Assembly (NCBI GenBank): GCA_018436725.1
Contig: JAHDKT010000018.1
Location: 1-64,000, forward strand
Source: Synergistaceae bacterium
Lineage (GTDB): Bacteria; Synergistota; Synergistia; Synergistales; Aminobacteriaceae
Direction of reading: 5' to 3'
DNA length: 64,000 nt
Every line of letters starts with the position of its first letter. Positions within the stretch are counted from its first letter, which is position 1. Shown piece after piece: positions 51,602-59,149 of the stretch. Both the position numbers and the translations under genes were made by a program. Below the pieces are notes generated by a model, which saw only the letters and a program-made list of their open reading frames with translations, was not told the origin of the DNA and ran no database searches.

Positions 51602-54100
51602 TCAAAAGAACGCTCGGTCGAAAAGCGAAGGAAGGGAGTCTGCGGACAAAGGTCTGGAGAAGAGGTACCCCTGGAGCAGAATATCGTCGTTATGAGAGAG
51701 GAGCGACCGGATCGCGGCGAGCTGCGTTTCCGTTTCGACGCCCTCCACGGTAAGCTCTAAACGAAGTTCGCCGGCCATGTGCATCATCGTCGAGACGATG
51801 GCGCGCGTCTTCGGATTGGCCAGGTCGGCGGTGAAGGACCGGTCGATTTTGATGCCTGCGAGCGGGAGGCTGCGAATGTACGAGAGCGAGGAGTACCCCG
51901 TGCCGAAGTCGTCGAGAGTGAAACGCATCCCGTACTCCATCAGCTCTTCCATGATTCGCACCGCATAGTCCGGATTCGACATGAAGGCCGATTCCGTGAT
52001 CTCCAGTTCGAGAGAACGCGGCTCCGTCCCGGTGCGCTCGAGAACCCCCAGGACGGAAGGGACGAACCACTCCGAGGCAAGCTGTTTCGCGGAGACGTTC
52101 ACGCACATGACGATGTCGTGTCCTTCCCTTCGCCAGTTTCCCGCCTGGAGACAAGATCGTTCGAGTGCGAAGCCGCCGAGCGCGTTGATCTCCCCTATAT
52201 CCTCCGCGAGGGGGATAAAGACGTCGGGCGGGATGGTTTCGTTCTCCCTGTTCGTCCAGCGAAGCAGCGCTTCGACGCCGGCGATCCTCCCGCGCTTCAT
52301 GCTGATCTTGGGCTGGTAGTGAACGTTGAGCGCTCCTTCGTCGATCGCGGTTCGAAGTTCTCCTTCGAGGCGTATCTTCTGCTGCGCCTTGCGGTCGAGC
52401 GTCTCGGTGAAGAGGCGGTACGAATCGCCGCCTTCCTTTTTAGCGCGTTCCATCGCGAGCGAGGCGTTTTGAAGAAGAATTTCCGGAGCATCTCCGTCCC
52501 TCGGGAACAGAGCGATTCCGGCGCTGGCGGTGAGGCGGAAAGTTTCGCCGTCTATGGGGAACGGTAAGCGCAACGAGGCGAGGATGCGGTCGGCGGCGCG
52601 AAGCACGGAGCGCAGATCGCCGCTCTTCGGTATCAGGATGACGAACTCGTCTCCGCCGAACCTGGCGGCCGTTCCTGTCCCGGCGATAGCGGACGAGATG
52701 CGTTGCCCGGCTTCTTGTAGAATGCGATCGCCTGCGGGGTAGCCCAGTGTCTTGTTGATCGAGCCGAATCGATCGAGCCCTAGAATAATCACGGAGACAA
52801 GCTCCCCGTTCTCTTTTTTCCGGGAAAGGGCGACCGAGAGACGGTCGGAAAAAAGGAAGCGATTTGGCAAGCCGGTAAGACTGTCGTGGAACGTCTCGTG
52901 GAGCAGACTGTCCCTGCTGCGGTGGAGTTCGCTCAAGTCTTGGAAGACGCCGATGTACTGCGTGGTTTCTCCCAAGTCGTCCATGCAAACGACGATGTCG
53001 AGTTTCGCCGGAAATGCCTCGCCGTTTTTTCGTCTGTTCCAGATTTCGCCCGACCACCTTTTTTTCTGTAGAAGATCGCTCCACATTCGCTCGAAGAACT
53101 GACGGTCGTGGGTATTCGATTTTATAATGCGAGGATTATTTCCTATGGCTTCCTCTCGCGAAAAGCCGGTGATTTCGGTGAAAGCATGGTTCACTCGGAG
53201 AATCGTTCCTTCCGGATCTGTGATGACGACTCCTTCCGAAGCGTGGTCGTAGACGCTGGTGACGATAGCAAGCTGTTTTTCCGTCTGTTCGAGCGCGCTT
53301 GTTTTCTCGCGGAGCGATCTGTCGACGATGGCGAGGCGCGACGCCTTTCTCCCGAGAACGACTGCCCGTATGCTCAGGAAAAGCGAAAGACCTCCCGCCC
53401 CCAGAACCGCGAAGAGTCCCAGCAGAGAAAAACGTTTTCTCCACGAGGCGACCTCTCGATACATGTCGTCCAGGTAGACGCCTGTTCCGAGGATCCAGTT
53501 CCATGGGGCGAAGAGCGCCACATGCGACGTCTTGGCCGAAATCGTCTCCAAATCGTCTTTAAAATTCCAGACATAATCAAGATATCCCCCTTCCGGAGTG
53601 AGAGCGGCGGCATCCTCTATTCCGTCGAAGAGCCCGCGGAGCAGCGCCCCGTCCGGCCCTTTCGCCGCGTCGGGACTGACCCCTTCGAGATCCGGGCGAT
53701 ATGGATGCATGATGAGCGTTCGTTCGGGGCCCAATACCCAGAAGTAGTCTTTTTCAGCCTCTCCGAAGCGGTGCATCCGGAGACGGTGCAACGCACGCTT
53801 CTGCGCCTCCTCCACGGAGAGGATTCCATTACGCGTTTCGGCGTGGAGCGCTTCGAGATAGGTTATCTGCACTTGGATCAGATATTTGCAGAGCAGGCGC
53901 TTCTGATCGAGATAGCTCTCTTCGAGCAGGGGGAGAAAAAAAGAGAAGAGCAGCACGAGGAGAAAGAGGATCAGGACGAAAACAGGAGCCATGGTGTGGA
54001 GAAACGTCGCGAGAAAAGTTTTCCACTGACGATGTCCCGCTCCGTCGAGGTCGGGAACAGGCAGGTACGATTCGTGAGAGCGCGTCGGCGTCTCCGGCAT
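51602..54100 (-). CDS. Membrane-bound Cache-PAS-GGDEF-EAL protein (c-di-GMP turnover)
   Basis: 832 residues. Two membrane helices (PVFVLILFLLVLLFSFFLPL near 40 and LLGLFAVLGAGGLSLFLSI near 230) flank a Cache sensor containing EKDYFWVLGPERTLIMHPYR. A PAS domain follows (ITDPEGTILRVNHAFTEITG), then GGDEF (RFGGDEFVILI, intact) and EAL (GVEALLRW, VNVSAKQL, TLDDFGTGYSSLSYI and KIDRSF, all present). Both catalytic sites look complete, so it may make or break c-di-GMP in response to an external ligand and a cytoplasmic cue. It is likely a single-gene unit; the opgG operon is downstream. Confidence 0.92.
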   Translation of the reverse strand: MPETPTRSHESYLPVPDLDGAGHRQWKTFLATFLHTMAPVFVLILFLLVLLFSFFLPLLEESYLDQKRLLCKYLIQVQITYLEALHAETRNGILSVEEAQKRALHRLRMHRFGEAEKDYFWVLGPERTLIMHPYRPDLEGVSPDAAKGPDGALLRGLFDGIEDAAALTPEGGYLDYVWNFKDDLETISAKTSHVALFAPWNWILGTGVYLDDMYREVASWRKRFSLLGLFAVLGAGGLSLFLSIRAVVLGRKASRLAIVDRSLREKTSALEQTEKQLAIVTSVYDHASEGVVITDPEGTILRVNHAFTEITGFSREEAIGNNPRIIKSNTHDRQFFERMWSDLLQKKRWSGEIWNRRKNGEAFPAKLDIVVCMDDLGETTQYIGVFQDLSELHRSRDSLLHETFHDSLTGLPNRFLFSDRLSVALSRKKENGELVSVIILGLDRFGSINKTLGYPAGDRILQEAGQRISSAIAGTGTAARFGGDEFVILIPKSGDLRSVLRAADRILASLRLPFPIDGETFRLTASAGIALFPRDGDAPEILLQNASLAMERAKKEGGDSYRLFTETLDRKAQQKIRLEGELRTAIDEGALNVHYQPKISMKRGRIAGVEALLRWTNRENETIPPDVFIPLAEDIGEINALGGFALERSCLQAGNWRREGHDIVMCVNVSAKQLASEWFVPSVLGVLERTGTEPRSLELEITESAFMSNPDYAVRIMEELMEYGMRFTLDDFGTGYSSLSYIRSLPLAGIKIDRSFTADLANPKTRAIVSTMMHMAGELRLELTVEGVETETQLAAIRSLLSHNDDILLQGYLFSRPLSADSLPSLFDRAFF

Positions 54101-54246
54101 TCCCGGAATCTCCTTTCTCCGGTACGTGCGTTCCTAGGCGCGTACACCTGAAGACATTGTAGCAGACGTTGAAAATTGCGGAGGATTCGTCGGACTCATA
54201 TCTGTTCATCCGAAAGTCTGGAGAGGTACTGCCTGCGGAGGAGAAG

Positions 54247-54278
54247 CGGGGGCGGCGATATCTCGGTCGCCGCCCCCG
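54247..54278. terminator. Strong hairpin between the HAD and GGDEF genes
   Basis: A perfect 12-bp GC-rich stem (54247-54258 with 54267-54278) and an eight-base loop, just past the HAD stop. The following minus-strand tract is only moderately T-rich (CTTCTCCT). Probable terminator for the HAD gene. Confidence 0.55.
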
Positions 54279-54316
54279 GGGAGAAGGCGCCCCGGCCGGA
54301 ATGCATGGAGTCGGGT

Positions 54317-55060
54317 TCAGAGTTTTGCGTGGGTGTCGAACCACCAGAAGAAGGATTGCGGATCGAGTTCGTCCGGACCGCCCTTGATCAGGCAGTCCGC
54401 CTGTTGGAAGATCTTGTCGTCGGCGGTGTCCGAAGGCGCGGGCAGCGCGACGCAGGTCATTCCGGCGCGGAGTGCCGCCTCGACGCCGAAGCGGGTGTCT
54501 TCGAAGACGATGGTCGCGGAGGGGGCCACACCCATCCGGCGCGCGGTCTCCAGAAAGATGTCGGGTTCGGGCTTTCCCTTCCTGACCTCGGAGGAAGAGA
54601 CGATCATGGAGAAAAAATCCCGGACGCCCAGAGACTCAAGAATCTCTCCGGCGATGGATGCGTTGGATCCGGTCGCTATGGACATCGGAAGCTTGCGCTT
54701 GCGGAACTCCTCAAGGATTCTTTTCATCGGCGGGTAGAGACGGCTGGATTTCAGCGCGAGCGACCTGTAGATGGCGTTCTTCTCGTCCATCAGACTTTGT
54801 ACGTCGCTTGCGAGGCCGTAGTTGGCCTTGATCCTCCGGACCATCTCGTTGATGTCCTTCCCGACGAAGGCCTTCTTGTCCTCCCGTGAAAACGAAACCC
54901 CCCTACGAGCGAGGAGAACCCTGTCGCTCTCGTAATGGTTCTCCTCGCTGTCGATCAGGGTGCCGTCGAGATCGAAAATTACTGCTTTTACAGCCTCCGG
55001 GGTGCTTCGGCGCAGCTCCGTCTCTCCCGCAAGGAATGCAAGTGGTGTCGCGATCATCAT
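54317..55060 (-). CDS. HAD-superfamily phosphatase, beta-phosphoglucomutase-like
   Basis: 247 residues with all HAD motifs: VIFDLDGTLIDSE (nucleophile Asp), IATGSNAS (motif II), GKPEPDIFL (Lys) and VFEDTRFGVEAALRAGM (acidic motif). The helical cap between motifs I and II is subclass I, as in beta-phosphoglucomutase and phosphoglycolate phosphatase. The first 24 residues before VKAVIFDLDG are unusual but have GGAAGGGAGA upstream. Substrate not predictable. No neighbour is clearly co-transcribed. Confidence 0.85.
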   Translation of the reverse strand: MMIATPLAFLAGETELRRSTPEAVKAVIFDLDGTLIDSEENHYESDRVLLARRGVSFSREDKKAFVGKDINEMVRRIKANYGLASDVQSLMDEKNAIYRSLALKSSRLYPPMKRILEEFRKRKLPMSIATGSNASIAGEILESLGVRDFFSMIVSSSEVRKGKPEPDIFLETARRMGVAPSATIVFEDTRFGVEAALRAGMTCVALPAPSDTADDKIFQQADCLIKGGPDELDPQSFFWWFDTHAKL

Positions 55061-55481
55061 GATTCTCCCTTCCCGAATGCTCTGGTCCGGAAGAATTGTA
55101 TCATGGAATTTCTTTCAGGAAAATACGCTTCTCTCCTGAATTCTGCTACAGTTTCTCTCTTCTGCTCTCTTCGGAGCGTCGCGAGAAGCAGGGCGAGCGG
55201 AAAAATCATGGCGTTCCGCACGCCGGCGTCTCCCGTCGCGCATCCGATGTCGGAGTCAAGGCCTTCTCGCCGACATCGGATACATGATATTTTGAAAATT
55301 CTCGTCTCGCACGGCTTGCTCGTTCTCTTCGCTTACATATTCCTTTCGTGATTTTTTGTTTGATTTATAAAATAATGTACCGATTATTTGTAGCTCTTTT
55401 ATCCAGAAAGAATGCTTTTGAGGAAGACCCTGTTACAATATGTGGTGTTCAAGCTCCAGAAACTCTTTTCGAGGTGGTGAA
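55061..55481. other. Non-coding stretch with a long inverted repeat
   Basis: About 420 bases without a supportable gene. It contains a perfect 12-bp inverted repeat, ATCCGATGTCGG (55242-55253) and CCGACATCGGAT (55270-55281), separated by 16 bases, and AT-rich DNA on the MCP-fragment side. Confidence 0.55.
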
Positions 55482-55735
55482 GTGAAAAAACAGGAGAGAA
55501 TTTCATCGTCTCTCCACCTTTACTTATGATAAAGCTGGCCGGCGGAACTGCGATTCTCGGAATCATCGTGGTAACGATAACCGCCGGAGCTTTGCTCAGC
55601 CGTTTCTCGGGGGGAGGTATGGAGGAGAATGCGCTACAGAAGGCCATTCTCGCTGCTCACGGACCGGAGAACATCCTCGATGCGAAAAGCGACGAATCCG
55701 GGATAGTCGCGATTATTCCCAAGAGAGGCGCTTGA
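55482..55735 (+). pseudogene. N-terminal fragment of a methyl-accepting chemotaxis protein
   Basis: GTG 55482 follows GAGGTGGTGA but its frame stops after 15 codons. In another frame ATG 55526 gives MIKLAGGTAILGIIVVTITA, then PENILDAKSDESGIVAIIP. This is clearly similar to the start of the intact receptor downstream ([36 protein letters not shown]). The match ends after about 70 residues and no signalling domain follows. It is a truncated, frameshifted paralogue. Confidence 0.65.
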
Positions 55736-55938
55736 GCTTTCTTCAGCGCGTATCGATCTTCAAGAATAGACGCGCTTCCACCGGAGCGTTTTCTGAGGAT
55801 GGCGCTACGGTCTTTTTTCGCCGGATGAAAAGCGCGGTTTTTCAAGGCGAAAAGAGGACGTTGCCTAGATTTGTAAATAATAAGCATAATAGCGTATGTT
55901 CAAATATGATCTAAGTTCATTCTATTGGAGGGGATGCA

Positions 55939-57999
55939 ATGAATGTTGCGAACGAGGCGGCGGAACGCGGAACGCGGCGTGCGGGGTTCTCTTTGATGAT
56001 GAAACTCGGCGGAGGGACGGCGTTGCTTGCGATGTTGCTGGTGTTTGTCACGACCGGCGCGGCGGTGGCTATTTTCTCGAACTACCTCGAACGGGATGCG
56101 AGAGAAAAAGCTGCTGCGGCCGTCAACGGTCTGGAGAACATTTTAGAGGCCAAACGAGACGAAACGAGGATGGTCAGCCTTTTCCTCGCCAGGTACGGGG
56201 ATATCGTCGAGGACGTCAAGGCGGGAAACTCTTTCGAACTGCTGGTAAAACTTACCCCGATGTGGAAGGAAAGCGACCTCGATTTCGTCACCGTGCTCGA
56301 CGCAAAAGGGAACGTGATTATCCGTTTGCACGAACCGGACAAGCGAGGGGATTCTCTCGCCGGGCAGCGAAACGTGCAGGGCGCGCTTCGGGGGGAGGTC
56401 TCCACTTTCATCGAGCCGGGGACGCAGATCCCGCTTTCCGTCCGCACCGGCGTGCCGCTGAAAGATGCTTCCGGCACGGTCGTCGGCGTGCTCTCCGCAG
56501 GGCTTGCTTTCTCCAGAGAGGCCTTCGTCGACCAAGCGAAGCATATGTTCGGAGCCGAAATCACCATCTTCGCGGGGGACGTTCGGCTGATGACGACAAT
56601 TAAGCAAAACGGAGAACGCGCGACGGGGACGAAGCTCGACCCCGCGATAGCTGCCCGTGTGCTCGCCGGGCAGAGATATTACGGCGAGGCGACTATCCTC
56701 GGCGATCCCTACGTGACGGCCTACGAGCCGATCGAGGGACCGGACGGTAAGCCTGTCGGCATTTACTTCGCGGGTATTCCGATGGCTGCGGTGAACGCCG
56801 CCAGGTGGTCGGTCGTTCGCACCATCTCTCTTCTGGCGGGAGCGCTTCTGCTGCTGGGCGTGCTGCTTCAAAGCTGGTTAGTGAGAAAGATCGTCAGGAG
56901 CATACGTACGATGATGCATTTCATGAAGGAGGCCGAATCGGGGTACCTCTGCTACACGCGCGAGGACTTCGGCATCCGCTCGAGGGACGAGATCGGCGAC
57001 ATGGCCGACGCTCTCGGCTCGATGATGGAGAAGCTCTGTACGGTGATCGGCGAGCTTCGCGGGGATGCGCAGGGCACGGCGCAGCGGGCGCAGGCTCTTG
57101 CCGCGCTCTCGGAGGAGAGCCTCGCGTCTATGGAAGAGATAGGGGCTTCGGTCGAACGTGCGGCAGGGCTCTCCGAGCACGGCGCTTCAGCGCTTGAAGA
57201 AACGGGCGCCGGGGTTCACGAGGTTGCGGAGAGCGCTTCCGCGGCGGCGCGCGCTTCCGAGGAAGGCGCGGAGGCTGCGGCGCAGACGAAGGAGATAAGC
57301 GAGCGGGCCGTCGGAGAGGTGGAACACGCGATCACCCTCATCCGCGACGGAGGCAGGAAGGTCAACCAGACCGCGAGGGAGATGAAGAACGTCTCCCGCT
57401 CGGTGGACTCCATCTCCGGTTTCGTCGCCACCATCACCTCCATAGCCGATCAGACGAATCTTCTGGCGCTCAATGCCGCGATCGAGGCGGCGCGCGCCGG
57501 AGAGCACGGACGCGGGTTCGCCGTGGTGGCCGACGAGGTCCGCAAACTCGCCGAGCAGTCCGGACACGCGGCGCAGGAGGTGCAGAAGCTCATCGCCGGC
57601 CTTCAGGCGGGAGCGAAAAGCTCTCTTGCCGTTACCGGCGAGGCGGAGGAGATAATGAAGCAGACCGTATCCTCCGCAGAAGGAGCGCTTGCCGAGCTGC
57701 GGAAGGCGATGGAGCAGATCGCGAGAACCAGCGACGCCGTACGGGGAATCGCCGCCGCTGCTGAGGAGCAGGCAGCGTCCACCCAGGAGATGACGGCCGG
57801 GGTCGAACAGGTGACACGCTCGACGAGCGAAGTAATGGACTCTCTGCGTATAATTCGGAGCGCCTCCGGCGAGACGGTGAAGGCTTCGCAGGAGCTTGCG
57901 TCCGAGGCGCAGGAACTTCTGGGGAGCGCCGAAAAGATAGATGAGCTGCTTTCGGAGTTTACCGTCGTCAAGGAAAAGGCCGGACTCGTGCCGCGCTAG
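55939..57999 (+). CDS. Methyl-accepting chemotaxis protein
   Basis: 686 residues. Two membrane helices ([19 protein letters not shown] near 30-48 and [20 protein letters not shown] near 295-315) enclose a Cache-type sensor with [24 protein letters not shown]-like region follows, and then a long coiled coil with the highly conserved hairpin [20 protein letters not shown] and [20 protein letters not shown]. It should sense a small extracellular ligand and signal through CheA/CheW. TTGGAGGGG precedes the start. A broken copy of its first 70 residues lies just upstream. Confidence 0.95.
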   Translation: MNVANEAAERGTRRAGFSLMMKLGGGTALLAMLLVFVTTGAAVAIFSNYLERDAREKAAAAVNGLENILEAKRDETRMVSLFLARYGDIVEDVKAGNSFELLVKLTPMWKESDLDFVTVLDAKGNVIIRLHEPDKRGDSLAGQRNVQGALRGEVSTFIEPGTQIPLSVRTGVPLKDASGTVVGVLSAGLAFSREAFVDQAKHMFGAEITIFAGDVRLMTTIKQNGERATGTKLDPAIAARVLAGQRYYGEATILGDPYVTAYEPIEGPDGKPVGIYFAGIPMAAVNAARWSVVRTISLLAGALLLLGVLLQSWLVRKIVRSIRTMMHFMKEAESGYLCYTREDFGIRSRDEIGDMADALGSMMEKLCTVIGELRGDAQGTAQRAQALAALSEESLASMEEIGASVERAAGLSEHGASALEETGAGVHEVAESASAAARASEEGAEAAAQTKEISERAVGEVEHAITLIRDGGRKVNQTAREMKNVSRSVDSISGFVATITSIADQTNLLALNAAIEAARAGEHGRGFAVVADEVRKLAEQSGHAAQEVQKLIAGLQAGAKSSLAVTGEAEEIMKQTVSSAEGALAELRKAMEQIARTSDAVRGIAAAAEEQAASTQEMTAGVEQVTRSTSEVMDSLRIIRSASGETVKASQELASEAQELLGSAEKIDELLSEFTVVKEKAGLVPR

Positions 58000-58043
58000 C
58001 TTTTCGGAAACAGGGAGAACCGTATGCGACGTGTCCGCTTCAT

Positions 58044-58079
58044 CCGCCCGCAGTCGCCCGAAAAGCGATGTGCGGGCGG
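58044..58079 (+). terminator. Probable terminator after the MCP gene
   Basis: CCGCCCGCA (58044-58052) pairs with TGCGGGCGG (58071-58079), followed by an A/T-only tract. Its U-run is not pure, so support is moderate. Confidence 0.5.
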
Positions 58080-58180
58080 TATATTATATTAATAAAAGCG
58101 GGTCGCGGAAGAGCGCATTCTCTTATCTTCGTTCGTAATACGAAAGAAAAGAAGATTGGGTGTGCTCGTTGCGCACCCCC

Positions 58181-58208
58181 TTGACAGAAGGCGAGAAATA
58201 CGTAGAAT
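58181..58208 (+). promoter_or_regulatory. Promoter of the DUF2325 gene
   Basis: TTGACA (58181-58186), 16 bases, TAGAAT (58203-58208). The 18-bp operator begins seven bases after the -10. Confidence 0.7.
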
Positions 58209-58214
58209 CGTTTA

Positions 58215-58232
58215 TGTTAGATCAAACTAACA
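58215..58232. promoter_or_regulatory. Iron-locus operator copy 1
   Basis: TGTTAGATCAAACTAACA: 6-bp arms around six bases. It sits at the transcription start of the DUF2325 gene. The same layout recurs twice ahead of feoA. The arms are reminiscent of the TTAG/CTAA of DtxR-type metal boxes. Confidence 0.65.
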
Positions 58233-58255
58233 ATTTTGATCAAGGAGGAAACGCC

Positions 58256-58672
58256 ATGCCGAAAAAACGCCCAGAAAAAAGACGCGCAATTCTCGAGGTC
58301 TGTTCCGCCACCAGCGGAACATGTTCCGGGTGCACCCGCTCCTGCGCCGCCTGCGACCTTTGCCAAAAACGGGTGCTCATGGTCGGGGGAATAACCAAAA
58401 TGGAAAATCGCTACCGTGAAGTCGTCGAAACGCGGGGCGGCGTCTTCGAATATCACGACGGTTACATGCGCAACGGCGCGCGCGAACTCGAAGGCGTCAT
58501 ACGTAGAGCCGATATGGTGCTCTGCCCTGTGAACTGCAATAGTCATACGGCGTGCGGCGTTGTGAAAAACCTTGGAAAAAAATACGGGAAACCTGTCTTC
58601 ATGCTTGCCGGTTCCAGCGTCAGCGCGCTTGCGCAGGCCGTCGAGCACGCCGGAGCGCGCGTGTCGGAGTGA
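58256..58672 (+). CDS. Cysteine-rich DUF2325 protein
   Basis: 138 residues; ATG 58256 has AAGGAGGAA upstream. The C-terminal 95 residues are a DUF2325 domain (VLMVGGITKMENRYREVVE, then FEYHDGYMRNGARELEGVI, ADMVLCPVNCNSHTACGVVK and PVFMLAGSSVSAL). The N-terminal 40 residues contain six cysteines (EVCSATSGTCSGCTRSCAAC, then DLC), probably a metal or iron-sulfur site. DUF2325 function is unknown. The gene shares an operator type with feoAB 250 bases downstream, which points to iron-linked expression. Confidence 0.8.
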   Translation: MPKKRPEKRRAILEVCSATSGTCSGCTRSCAACDLCQKRVLMVGGITKMENRYREVVETRGGVFEYHDGYMRNGARELEGVIRRADMVLCPVNCNSHTACGVVKNLGKKYGKPVFMLAGSSVSALAQAVEHAGARVSE

Positions 58673-58723
58673 ACGGAGTTCAGTATAAGCGCCGCGATTT
58701 TCTTCTTTTTTTGTTTCTATTGC

Positions 58724-58752
58724 TTGACACGGGCCAGAAGTCGGCGTAGACT
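58724..58752 (+). promoter_or_regulatory. Promoter of feoAB
   Basis: TTGACA (58724-58729), 17 bases, TAGACT (58747-58752). The second operator copy begins eight bases after the -10. The leader is about 160 bases long and holds a hairpin. Confidence 0.7.
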
Positions 58753-58760
58753 CCCATGTG

Positions 58761-58778
58761 TGTTATAGACTTCTAACA
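58761..58778. promoter_or_regulatory. Iron-locus operator copy 2
   Basis: TGTTATAGACTTCTAACA: same outer arms and 18-bp length as copy 1 (TGTTA and TAACA), positioned at the transcription start of feoAB. Confidence 0.6.
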
Positions 58779-58833
58779 CTATGTCGCGCCCCGCCCTCTT
58801 GTTCCTCATGTACGGGATTTTGTTTCCTTAAAG

Positions 58834-58857
58834 CATTCTTCGCGGGTGCGAAGAATG
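58834..58857 (+). promoter_or_regulatory. Hairpin in the feoAB leader
   Basis: Perfect 10-bp stem (CATTCTTCGC and GCGAAGAATG) with a four-base loop, between operators 2 and 3. No U-run follows, so it is not an ordinary terminator; it could stabilise or regulate the leader RNA. Confidence 0.5.
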
Positions 58858-58878
58858 GAACTTCCGGGGCGAAAGCGA

Positions 58879-58896
58879 AGTTAGCTTATACTAACA
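58879..58896. promoter_or_regulatory. Iron-locus operator copy 3
   Basis: AGTTAGCTTATACTAACA: GTTAG-N6-CTAAC as in copy 1, ending 25 bases before the feoA start. It would act as a roadblock or as an auxiliary site. Confidence 0.6.
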
Positions 58897-58921
58897 ATAA
58901 TGAAAGAAGGGAGATGCGCGT

Positions 58922-59149
58922 ATGACTCTTGAAGATCTCTGTCCGGGCGAATCCGGCAGAATGGAGAAGGTGACGGCCAGGGGCGTCCTGGCCCAGCGGC
59001 TGATGGATATGGGGCTCTATCCCGGAGTGGATATTCGGGTGATTCGCAACGCTCCGCTGGAAGACCCTATGGAGGTGGAGGCGGACGGCTCTTTCGTAAG
59101 CATCCGCCGTGAAGAAGCCCGCTTCGTGGAGGTGTGCGCGCCGCGATGA
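58922..59149 (+). CDS. feoA: Ferrous iron transport protein FeoA
   Basis: 75 residues, SH3-like: MTLEDLCPGESGRMEKV, then RLMDMGLYPGVDIRVIRNAP and the C-terminal FVSIRREEARFVEV. FeoA assists FeoB in the cytoplasm. GAAGGGAGA precedes the start, and its stop overlaps the feoB ATG (ATGA). The operator pair upstream implies iron-responsive control. Confidence 0.95.
   Translation: MTLEDLCPGESGRMEKVTARGVLAQRLMDMGLYPGVDIRVIRNAPLEDPMEVEADGSFVSIRREEARFVEVCAPR

Noticed and set aside
58158-58180. GGGTGTGC/GCGCACCC hairpin just before the DUF2325 promoter
   Set aside because: Contains a G-U pair and no T run; could end upstream transcription but evidence is thin.
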